Shown one piece after another: positions 57,723-64,000 of a stretch of 64,000 bases of DNA. The stretch lies in assembly GCF_017569225.1 (NCBI RefSeq), contig NZ_CP071868.1, positions 4,331,129-4,395,128 on the forward strand, in the 5' to 3' direction. The notes under the pieces were generated by a model. The model ran no database searches. It saw only the letters and a list, made by a program, of their open reading frames with translations, and was not told the DNA's origin. Both the position numbers and the translations under genes were made by a program. The stretch's first letter is position 1, and every line of letters starts with the position of its first letter. Source of the stretch: Pengzhenrongella sicca. Lineage in GTDB: Bacteria > Actinomycetota > Actinomycetes > Actinomycetales > Cellulomonadaceae.

Positions 57723-58857
57723 GCAGGCCCGGATCCTGCGGGGAGAGCGTTTCGAGGATGCGGTTGAGATCTTGAACTGAGGCGAACTCAACCGTGAGCC
57801 TTCCTTTGCTCTTCCCGAGGGCAATCTTGACTTTTGTCTCGAACCGGTCCGACAGCCGGGTCGCGAGGTCGTCCAGCGCCTCGTTCCGCTCCCCCGCGCG
57901 CGCCCGCCTGGCCACCGGTGCCGGCGCGAGGTCGCCCCCGAGGGAGACGATCTCCTCCGTCGCCCGCACCGACAGGCCCTCCGCGACGATCCGCTGGGCC
58001 AACCGCTCGATCGCCGCCCCGTCGGTGAGCCCGAGCAGGGCCCGGGCGTGCCCGGCCGAGAGCACGCCGGCCGCGAGGCGACGTTGCACGAGCGGCGGCA
58101 GGCGGAGCAGGCGCAGGGTGTTGGAGATCTGCGGGCGGGACCTCGAGATCCGCGCCGCGAGCTCCTCGTGGGTGCACCCGAAGTCGTCGAGCAGCTGGCG
58201 ATACGCCGCCGCCTCCTCCAACGGGTTGAGGTTGCTGCGGTGCAGGTTCTCCAGGAGGGCGTCGCGCAGCAGGTCCGCGTCGTCGGTGTCGCGGATGATG
58301 GCCGGCACGACGCCGAGCCCGGCGGCCTGGGTCGCCCGCCACCGCCGCTCGCCCATGATCAGCTCGTACGTGGTGCCGTCCTCGCCCGGGGCCGCGCGCA
58401 CGACGATCGGCTGCAGGACGCCGATCTCCCGGATGGACTCCACGAGCTCGGCCATCGCCTCCTCGTCGAACGAGGTGCGCGGCTGCCGAGCGTTCGGCCG
58501 GATCGAGCCCACCGCGAGCTCGGCGAACCGCGCGCCCGGCACCGGGAGCAGGCCGTCAGGATCCGCGGCGGAGTCGTTGGGAGGCACGACTGACGGCTCG
58601 ACTGACGGCTCGACTGACGCCGCAGCGACCTCGGCCGCCGCCGGCGGCGCGATCGTCGTGACGCCACCAGCGCCGCCGTCCGATTCCGACGCCTCGCCGG
58701 CGCTCGGGGCGGCCTTGATCCACGCGGGCGGGCCCTGGGTGCCGGCAGCGCCGTTGCCGCGCGGCGGGAAGAAGACATCAACGGGCCGTTCGCCGTCTGA
58801 TCCCGAGGGGATCAGCGCGCCGAGCCCCCGGCCCAGGCCGCGTCGCTTCTCGCTCAT
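57712..58857 (-). CDS. parB: Chromosome-partitioning protein ParB
   Basis: CTP-dependent clamp of 381 residues that loads at parS and spreads. [13 protein letters not shown] starts it (ParA-stimulating tip), a long Pro/Ala/Ser linker follows, then [37 protein letters not shown], the CTP motif GERRWRA, and the [28 protein letters not shown]. The C-terminal dimer domain ends DPGLLKR. The ATG abuts the parA stop. Four parS sites lie within 3.2 kb. Confidence 0.97.
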   Translation of the reverse strand: MSEKRRGLGRGLGALIPSGSDGERPVDVFFPPRGNGAAGTQGPPAWIKAAPSAGEASESDGGAGGVTTIAPPAAAEVAAASVEPSVEPSVVPPNDSAADPDGLLPVPGARFAELAVGSIRPNARQPRTSFDEEAMAELVESIREIGVLQPIVVRAAPGEDGTTYELIMGERRWRATQAAGLGVVPAIIRDTDDADLLRDALLENLHRSNLNPLEEAAAYRQLLDDFGCTHEELAARISRSRPQISNTLRLLRLPPLVQRRLAAGVLSAGHARALLGLTDGAAIERLAQRIVAEGLSVRATEEIVSLGGDLAPAPVARRARAGERNEALDDLATRLSDRFETKVKIALGKSKGRLTVEFASVQDLNRILETLSPQDPGLLKR

Positions 58858-60122
58858 CAGTGCTCCTCCGTGCTCGGTGTGCGGTCTGCGGTCGCGCTCG
58901 CGCCCGATACTCGCGCGGGATCGCGTTCAGTCAGCTCCCTCGCCGCCTCCAGATACGCGAGCGCCCCGCTGGATCCGGCGTCGTGGGTCATGACCGTCTG
59001 ACCGAAGCTCGGAGCCTCAGACACACGCACCGACCGGGGAACGGTCGTCCGCAGCGTCAGGTCCGGGAAGTGGGTGCGGACCTCCTCGACGACCTGCTGT
59101 GCGAGGTTCGTGCGTCCGTCGAACATCGTCAAGAGGATTGCCGAGACCTGAAGTTCAGGGTTGAGGTGCGACTGGATGAGCGTGATCGTCTTGAGCAGCT
59201 GGCTCAGCCCCTCGAGGGCGTAGTACTCGCACTGGATCGGGATGAGCACCTCGCGCGCGACCGCGAAGGCGTTGACCGTGAGCAGCCCAAGACTCGGCGG
59301 GCAGTCGATGAAGACGTAGTCGATCCGATCCTGCCCGCTCTCGTCCCGGTCGGCGAGATACGCCTCCAACGCCGCGCGCAGCCGTGTTTCACGTGGAACC
59401 ATCGACACGAGCTCGATCTCGGCGCCGGACAGGTCGATCGTCGCGGGCACGCAGAGCAGGCGCGGGATGTCCGGGCACCGCTGCACGGCGCCGCCGAGCG
59501 GGGCGTCCTCGACGAGCACCTCGTAGATCGAGGGCGTTCCTGCGCGGTGCTCGATCCCTAGCGCAGTCGAGGCGTTGCCCTGCGGGTCGTTGTCGATCAC
59601 CAGGACGTTGAGCCCCGACTGGGCGAGCGCGGCCGCGAGGTTGACGGCGGTTGTCGTCTTGCCGACGCCGCCCTTCTGGTTCGCCACCGTAAGCACCCGT
59701 GTGGACTCGGGCCGCGGATACTTCCGGCCCCTCAGCTCGATCCGTCGCCGTGCGTCGAGAGCCAACTGCGCGAGCAGTGGCGAGTCCGTGGGGTCGGACT
59801 GCGGCAGGCTACTGACTAGCTCCGCGCGTCGCGCGTCATCGGCCGACAGCGCCGCGTCGGCCGCCGACACGATTGCCGCGGCCCCTGAGGCGGCGACCGG
59901 GAGCGGCGCGGATTGGCTAGACCCGGATGTTTCACGTGGAACGGCGGCCGCGTCGTGTGACGCGATGGCGCGATAGGGAACGGGCGGCCGAGTGGGTGCC
60001 GCCGACTGCTGTCCCGCGCGCGAACGTGAGGTCGCGGTTCGCGTCCCGGATGTTTCACGTGAAACGCCGGCCCGCGAACCCGAGTCCTCTCCCCCTGCTC
60101 TCTGCACCGTGTCTCCCGTCAC
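58857..60122 (-). CDS. parA: Chromosome-partitioning ATPase ParA, with parS-encoding N-terminal extension
   Basis: Walker-type ATPase of 421 residues that moves ParB-bound origins. Deviant Walker [39 protein letters not shown], and [17 protein letters not shown] are standard. A Ser/Ala/Arg-rich extension of ~145 residues precedes the ATPase; it contains VSRETSG and VPRETSG, each encoded by a parS site, and a third parS encodes VPRET inside the core. GTG 60122 overlaps the rsmG stop (GTGA), which supports this early start. Confidence 0.94.
   Translation of the reverse strand: MTGDTVQRAGGEDSGSRAGVSRETSGTRTATSRSRAGQQSAAPTRPPVPYRAIASHDAAAVPRETSGSSQSAPLPVAASGAAAIVSAADAALSADDARRAELVSSLPQSDPTDSPLLAQLALDARRRIELRGRKYPRPESTRVLTVANQKGGVGKTTTAVNLAAALAQSGLNVLVIDNDPQGNASTALGIEHRAGTPSIYEVLVEDAPLGGAVQRCPDIPRLLCVPATIDLSGAEIELVSMVPRETRLRAALEAYLADRDESGQDRIDYVFIDCPPSLGLLTVNAFAVAREVLIPIQCEYYALEGLSQLLKTITLIQSHLNPELQVSAILLTMFDGRTNLAQQVVEEVRTHFPDLTLRTTVPRSVRVSEAPSFGQTVMTHDAGSSGALAYLEAARELTERDPARVSGASATADRTPSTEEH
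59386..59399. promoter_or_regulatory. parS site A (in parA core)
   Basis: GTTTCACGTGGAAC, one base from the perfect GTTTCACGTGAAAC palindrome; on the parA strand it encodes VPRET in MVPRETRL. Confidence 0.9.
59929..59942. promoter_or_regulatory. parS site B (in parA extension)
   Basis: GTTTCACGTGGAAC; encodes VPRET in AAVPRETSG of the ParA extension. Confidence 0.92.
60052..60065. promoter_or_regulatory. parS site C (perfect)
   Basis: GTTTCACGTGAAAC, a perfect 14-base palindrome, 57 bases into parA; encodes VSRET in AGVSRETSG. It should be the strongest ParB-loading site of the four. Confidence 0.95.
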
Positions 60123-60946
60123 GCAGTCGCTCCCCGGGTGCCGCTGCCGCCGCGGCCCGAGCTCGAGCCCTGCGTCCGCTTCGAGGCGGCTCGCGCCCCC
60201 GCGCTTCCCCGCACAGTCTCGCGCACCACCCGCACCGCGGTCGTGATATCCACGCCGTCGACAGTGCCGACCTCGACGATCTGGGCCGCGCCGCCGCCCA
60301 ACTTCTTGATGACATACTTGGCCGATTCGACTTCTTCCGCCGCGTGTCGCCCCTTCAGGGCGATCAGCACGCCTCCTTGGACCAACAGGGGGAGCGTCCA
60401 GCGCGCGAGTCGGTCGAGCGGGGCGACCGCGCGGGCGGTGATCGCATCTGCCTGCAGCTCGCCGTGGAGGTCCTCGGCCCGGCCGCGTCGCACGTCGACG
60501 TTCGTGAGCCCCAGGTGCTCGACCACCTCGCGCAGCCACTCGATGCGACGCTCCATCGGCTCGAGGAGAGTGACCTCGACCTCCGGGAGCATCACGGCGA
60601 GCACGATCCCTGGCAGGCCCGCACCCGACCCGACGTCGACGAGCCTGCCCGTCGACGGAAGCAGCGGCGCGACTGCGGCCGAGTTAAGGATGTGCCGCTC
60701 CCAGAGCTTCGCCGCCTCACGCGGGCCGATCAGCCCGCGCAGCACGCCCTGCTCCGTGAGCAGGGCGTGGAACCGCGCGAGCACCGGGTACACCTCGCCG
60801 AAGTACTCGATCAGGCGCGGGTCGTCGGTCAAGGGGTCGGGCGCGGCATCGGCTTCCGCGGGCGCCACCACCTCGGGGGCACCGCCGTCGACGTCAGCCA
60901 CGACCTCGTCTTGATCGATCGCGCTGGGTCCGTCCACGTTCGTCAC
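60119..60946 (-). CDS. rsmG: 16S rRNA (guanine-527-N7)-methyltransferase
   Basis: SAM-dependent methyltransferase of 275 residues (GidB). LIGPREAAKLWERHILNSAAVAPLLP, LVDVGSGAGLPGIVLAVMLPEVEVTLLEPMERR (SAM site) and TARAVAPLDRLARWTLPLL are family boxes. Loss of this gene gives low-level streptomycin resistance in many bacteria (family knowledge). GTG 60946 is favoured because AAGGAG is eight bases upstream; TTG 60952 is too close. The C-terminal 30 residues are a Gly/Ser/Arg tail. Overlaps parA (GTGA). Confidence 0.95.
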   Translation of the reverse strand: MTNVDGPSAIDQDEVVADVDGGAPEVVAPAEADAAPDPLTDDPRLIEYFGEVYPVLARFHALLTEQGVLRGLIGPREAAKLWERHILNSAAVAPLLPSTGRLVDVGSGAGLPGIVLAVMLPEVEVTLLEPMERRIEWLREVVEHLGLTNVDVRRGRAEDLHGELQADAITARAVAPLDRLARWTLPLLVQGGVLIALKGRHAAEEVESAKYVIKKLGGGAAQIVEVGTVDGVDITTAVRVVRETVRGSAGARAASKRTQGSSSGRGGSGTRGATA

Positions 60947-61007
60947 CGTCAATGCTCCTTGGTGGTGCGGTCACTGCCTGTCACCGCGCCCGCGGCGCGG
61001 TGCGCCT

Positions 61008-61021
61008 GTTTCACGTGGAAC
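61008..61021. promoter_or_regulatory. parS site D (rsmG-jag gap)
   Basis: GTTTCACGTGGAAC in the intergenic gap between jag and rsmG; the only one of the four parS sites outside a coding region. Confidence 0.92.
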
Positions 61022-61042
61022 GCCGGGCGGGGCCGGCCGTGC

Positions 61043-61702
61043 TCAGCTGAGCCGAACGACCACGTGGCGAAGCGGCTCGATGCCGTCCGAGTCGCTCGCA
61101 AGCCCGGCGGCCGCGACGGCGTCGTGCACGACCTTCCGCTCGAACGGGTTCATCGGGTCCAGGGCGAGCGGCAACCCGCTCGCGCGAACCGCGGTGATCG
61201 CCGCGCCCGCCACCTCGACGAGCTCGGCCCGGCGGCCCGCCCGGTATCCGGCGACGTCGAGCATGAGCCTGCTGCGCTCCCCCGTCTTCGCCTGCACCGC
61301 GAGCCGGGTCAGCTCCTGCAGCGCGTCGAGGACTTCGCCCTCCGCGCCAGCCAGGCGACGCAGCGAGCGCTCCGCGCCGTCCTCGCCGAGGATCTCAACC
61401 GCCGCGCGCCCGTGGTCGACGTCGATCTCGATGTCGCCGTCGAGGTCCGCGATGTCCAGCAGCTCTTCGAGGTAGTCGGCCGCGATCTCGCCCTCTTCCT
61501 CGAGGCTCTTCGCGCTGCTCGCGTCGCGCACGACCGTCGAGACGTCGTCCGCGCTGGCCGAGGGAGCATCATCGCTCGCCACGGGGGCGTCACTCGCGAC
61601 GGCGGACGCGCTCGGCTGTGCGGTCGTGATCGGCTGTGCGGTCGTGCTCGTCCCGGCGCCGTCGTTCGTCACGACGCTGTCGTGCTCAGCGGAAGTAGTC
61701 AT
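61043..61702 (-). CDS. jag: R3H/KH-domain RNA-binding protein Jag (KhpB)
   Basis: Cytoplasmic RNA-binding protein of 219 residues, partner of KhpA in other bacteria. An acidic Ala/Ser/Thr start (about 1-65) is followed by a KH-like Jag domain (EEEGEIAADYLEELLDIADLDGDIEIDV, AGAEGEVLDALQELTRLAVQAK) and an R3H domain (RAELVEVAGAAITAVRASGLPLALDPMNPFERKVVHDAV). AGGAG ribosome binding site. Lies between yidC and rsmG as in most Actinobacteria. Confidence 0.96.
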   Translation of the reverse strand: MTTSAEHDSVVTNDGAGTSTTAQPITTAQPSASAVASDAPVASDDAPSASADDVSTVVRDASSAKSLEEEGEIAADYLEELLDIADLDGDIEIDVDHGRAAVEILGEDGAERSLRRLAGAEGEVLDALQELTRLAVQAKTGERSRLMLDVAGYRAGRRAELVEVAGAAITAVRASGLPLALDPMNPFERKVVHDAVAAAGLASDSDGIEPLRHVVVRLS

Positions 61703-61748
61703 GCCAGCTCCTCGTGCTCACACCTGGTGACCGGCGAACCGGCCGCGG

Positions 61749-63053
61749 TCATTTCTTGCCCCTGATCGGCGCCGACGGCGGGGCCTCGTCGCCCGACACA
61801 TCCTGCACCGGCGCGCCTCCGGTCGCGGTCGCTCCGCCCGACGGCGTCGCCTTTGTCGAGCCGGGATCTGCCGGCTTCGAGGTCGCCTGCTTCGATCCGT
61901 TCGTCTTCGACGTCGCCGACCTCGACGCGGCCGACTTCGGGGCGGCGGTCTTGCCCGCAGCGGGCTTCGTCCCCGGGGCGGGCTTCGGCCGCGCGGCCTT
62001 GCGCGCCGCGGTCGTTCCCGCAGCGCCGGCTCGCTCCGGACCCGACGATGACGCGGTCGTCCCGGCGGCCCGCGGGGCCCCGGTCGGGGGCTTGGTCCGC
62101 ACGCGGTCCTTGCGTACCGGCTGCACGCGCTGACCCTTCGCCTCGGGGAGCTCGAGGACGGCCGAACCTGCGCCGGTGTCCTGCGGGCCGCTCGGATCCG
62201 CCTTGCCCTTGCGAGCGCGACGCTCCCGCATCAGCCGCTCAGCCTGCGAGCCCGGGGTCGGCATGCGCCGGATCGTGTAGAACTGCTGGCCCATCGACCA
62301 CAGGTTCGTGGTCGTCCAGTACAGCAACACACCGATCGGGAAGTTGACGCCCGAGAAGGCGAACACCAGCGGGAGGATATACAGCAGCACCTTCTGCTGC
62401 TGAGCCATCGGCCCCTCGAGGGCAGACGCCGGCATGTTCTTCATCGTGAGCTGGCGCTGGGTGAGGAAGGTCGTCGCCGACATCGCGACGATCAGCGCGA
62501 TCGTGACGATCCGCGTCGCGGTGGGGTCCGCCGACGTCGCCGCGGTCATGAAGGTCGACGACAGGGGCGCCCCGAAGATGGTGGACTGCTCGGCCTGCGC
62601 CGCGACCGTGGCATTGATCGGCCCGAGAGGGTCGCGGGCGCCGCTCGCGATCTCATCGAGGTTGGTGAGCACCCGAAACAGGGCGAAGAAGATCGGGGAC
62701 TGCGCGAGGATCGGCAGGCACGACGAGAACGGGTTCGTGTTGTGCTTCTTGTACAGGGCCATCGTCTCGCGGCTCATCGCCTCGCGGGAGGCGGGGTCCG
62801 ACTTGCCCTTGTACTTCTTCTGGATCGCCTGCATCTCCGGCGCGAGCATCTGCATGCCGCGCGAGGCCCTGATCTGCTTGAAGAACAGCGGGATCAGGAT
62901 GATGCGCATGATGATCACGAGCACCACGATCGACAGGCCCCAGGCCAGGCCAGACGCCGGGTCCAACCCGATCCAGGTGCACGCGGTGTGCGCCAGGTAC
63001 ATGAGCCAGGCGACCACCCACTCGATCGGGTAGAGAATCTTGAAGAAATCCAT
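61749..63053 (-). CDS. yidC: Membrane protein insertase YidC
   Basis: Inserts proteins into the membrane with or without SecYEG. The 434-residue protein has ~5 membrane segments: WVVAWLMYLAHTACTWIG near the start, LSIVVLVIIMRIILIPLFFKQIRASRGMQML, then SCLPILAQSPIFFALFRVLTNL, and FAFSGVNFPIGVLLYWTTTNLWSMGQQFYTIRR. The conserved Arg of the hydrophilic groove is in IIMRIILIP. The C-terminal ~140 residues are a basic Ala/Pro/Lys/Thr tail that probably binds ribosomes. GAGGGAAAG precedes the ATG. Confidence 0.97.
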   Translation of the reverse strand: MDFFKILYPIEWVVAWLMYLAHTACTWIGLDPASGLAWGLSIVVLVIIMRIILIPLFFKQIRASRGMQMLAPEMQAIQKKYKGKSDPASREAMSRETMALYKKHNTNPFSSCLPILAQSPIFFALFRVLTNLDEIASGARDPLGPINATVAAQAEQSTIFGAPLSSTFMTAATSADPTATRIVTIALIVAMSATTFLTQRQLTMKNMPASALEGPMAQQQKVLLYILPLVFAFSGVNFPIGVLLYWTTTNLWSMGQQFYTIRRMPTPGSQAERLMRERRARKGKADPSGPQDTGAGSAVLELPEAKGQRVQPVRKDRVRTKPPTGAPRAAGTTASSSGPERAGAAGTTAARKAARPKPAPGTKPAAGKTAAPKSAASRSATSKTNGSKQATSKPADPGSTKATPSGGATATGGAPVQDVSGDEAPPSAPIRGKK

Positions 63054-63107
63054 CGAAGCTTTCCCTCACGTCACTGAAGTGGTCATGGCGCCCGCGAAGG
63101 CTCGTGG

Positions 63108-63389
63108 TCAGTCGTGCCTGGGGTGAACCGAATCCCTGCCAGGCGGAACGTCGTCGACCCCACCAGGGTTCCATGGGTTGCAGCGCAGCACCCGCCACAC
63201 CGCGAGGCGACCTCCCCGGAGTACTCCGTGGCGCTGCACAGCGAGCACCGCGTAGGACGAGCAGGAAGGGTAGAACCGGCAGCTTGGCCCGGAGAGCGGT
63301 GACACGACGCGCTGGTACACCCGCAGCAGGAGCAGCACCGTGAGTTGGGGGACCCGCGCCCCCTGACGAACCAGGTGATGAACCGTCAC
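63108..63389 (-). CDS. yidD: Membrane protein insertion efficiency factor YidD
   Basis: Small peripheral membrane protein of about 93 residues that supports Yid[65 protein letters not shown] is the full family core with the paired cysteines. GTG 63389 gives the usual length; in-frame GTG 63428 and 63473 are also possible, and the last would overlap rnpA by 35 bases. 54 bases upstream of yidC. Confidence 0.92.
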   Translation of the reverse strand: MTVHHLVRQGARVPQLTVLLLLRVYQRVVSPLSGPSCRFYPSCSSYAVLAVQRHGVLRGGRLAVWRVLRCNPWNPGGVDDVPPGRDSVHPRHD

Positions 63390-63438
63390 GTCCGCGCCGC
63401 CGCCATCGGGAGCGCGAGCCGGGCGCACGATCCGGCCA

Positions 63439-63795
63439 TCACCGTCGTCCTGCAAGCTGCCGGCGACGGGCACCGATCAGGGCTGCGTCGAAGTCCGCGG
63501 CGAGGACACGGGAGCTGAGGTCTGCCGCCACCGGCAGTGCGCGCACGACAACGAGTTCTCCCGTCGGGAGCTGACCGATGCGCTCTCCGACGACCCCACG
63601 CAGGCGGCGCTTCACCGAGTTGCGGACGACCGCGTTGCCGACGGCCTTGGACACCACGAAACCGACGAGCACCGGCCCGGGATTCATCTGCTCAGCGACG
63701 TGAACAACCAGCGACTGGCGCCCACAACGCGCACCTCGGCGCACCGCCCGCTCGAACTCAGCGGGACGGCGCATCCGGTGCGCGGCGGGAAGCAC
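63439..63795 (-). CDS. rnpA: Ribonuclease P protein component
   Basis: Basic protein subunit of RNase P, 118 residues, needed with the rnpB RNA to mature tRNA 5' ends. [44 protein letters not shown] (the RNR signature) and [22 protein letters not shown] are standard. GTG 63795, nine bases after the rpmH stop, so the two are co-transcribed. Confidence 0.96.
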   Translation of the reverse strand: MLPAAHRMRRPAEFERAVRRGARCGRQSLVVHVAEQMNPGPVLVGFVVSKAVGNAVVRNSVKRRLRGVVGERIGQLPTGELVVVRALPVAADLSSRVLAADFDAALIGARRRQLAGRR

Positions 63796-63804
63796 CCGCT
63801 CGGG

Positions 63805-63942
63805 TCAGGCGGACAGCTCGGCGCGGCCCTTGCGGCGACGGCCGGCAAGGATCGCGCGGCCTGCGCGTGTGCGCATCCGCAAGCGGAAACCATGAGTCTT
63901 CGCTCGGCGCCGATTGTTCGGCTGGAACGTCCGCTTGGTCAC
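63805..63942 (-). CDS. rpmH: 50S ribosomal protein L34
   Basis: L34 of 45 residues: [44 protein letters not shown], preceded by a GTG start, with GGAGAGA as ribosome binding site. It is the first gene of rpmH-rnpA-yidD-yidC-jag-rsmG-parA-parB. In nearly all bacteria dnaA is divergent from rpmH with the origin region beside it, so dnaA should begin beyond base 64000. Confidence 0.98.
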   Translation of the reverse strand: MTKRTFQPNNRRRAKTHGFRLRMRTRAGRAILAGRRRKGRAELSA

Positions 63943-64000
63943 GAGTCTCTCCAACTACTTCAGGGGAAGCGCACCGACCAGGAACGAGCGGTGCAGGGAT

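Noticed and set aside
63943..64000. Replication origin inside the window
   Set aside because: The gene order points to oriC, but the last 58 bases hold only the rpmH ribosome binding site and a weak six-base-pair hairpin; no DnaA-box cluster is seen before the window ends.

Overview
The window is about 64 kb of very G+C-rich (clearly above 70 % by eye) actinobacterial chromosome. Family content and gene order suggest a Micrococcales genome close to Cellulomonadaceae: a DUF222/13E12 HNH protein, a DUF6049-murJ-pseudokinase-trxB-trxA string, the rpmH-rnpA-yidD-yidC-jag-rsmG-parA-parB block, ssb-rpsR-rplI beside an intein-bearing dnaB, and inositol-phosphate synthase under a PadR regulator. This placement is inference; no rRNA or tRNA is present to confirm it. 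The right end stops just upstream of rpmH, so dnaA and oriC should lie just beyond base 64000.

Left part (1-10.2 kb): a haem block (hemE end, hemY, then hemC-hemD-hemB-hemL with stop/start overlaps), a CPBP protease, then a small HTH protein divergent from a large flippase-like membrane protein with an internal pseudokinase; two matching palindromes lie between the latter two. 10.2-19.2 kb carries an HNH protein and two complete ECF sigma/anti-sigma modules. The first (12.5-13.8 kb) has a zinc-type anti-sigma, and SigL-type promoters (TGAACC-N16-CGTGKY) stand before a divergent 4-TM protein and a Rieske lipoprotein. The second (18.3-19.0 kb, SigK/RskA type) shares an identical CCATCC-N15-CCGAAY element with a fasciclin lipoprotein gene 3 kb away. 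So each sigma factor appears to have targets inside the window.

19.2-28.3 kb is a run of small accessory functions: MFS exporter, NhaA, a DsbA-like protein, two SRPBCC proteins (one with an ArsR repressor and palindromic operator), an acyltransferase, a short UvrA paralogue and a DinB-like protein. 28.4-38.8 kb is replication and envelope: dnaB with an in-frame class-3-like intein in the P-loop and an unusually A+T-rich 3' end, a MATE exporter, rplI-rpsR-ssb-rpsF, a bifunctional PBP with a PASTA tail, and padR-ino1. 38.8-44.2 kb holds moaC, two small proteins and a Tat-exported DmsABC-type molybdo-oxidoreductase.

44.4-63.9 kb is the origin-proximal core: MFS, CCA-adding enzyme, NUDIX hydrolase, DUF6049, MurJ, a separate MviN-type pseudokinase, trxB-trxA, an aminotransferase, a Ddl-like ligase, parB-parA with four parS sites (three inside the parA coding region), rsmG, jag, yidC, yidD, rnpA and rpmH. 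No insertion sequence, prophage, CRISPR array, tRNA or rRNA was seen.
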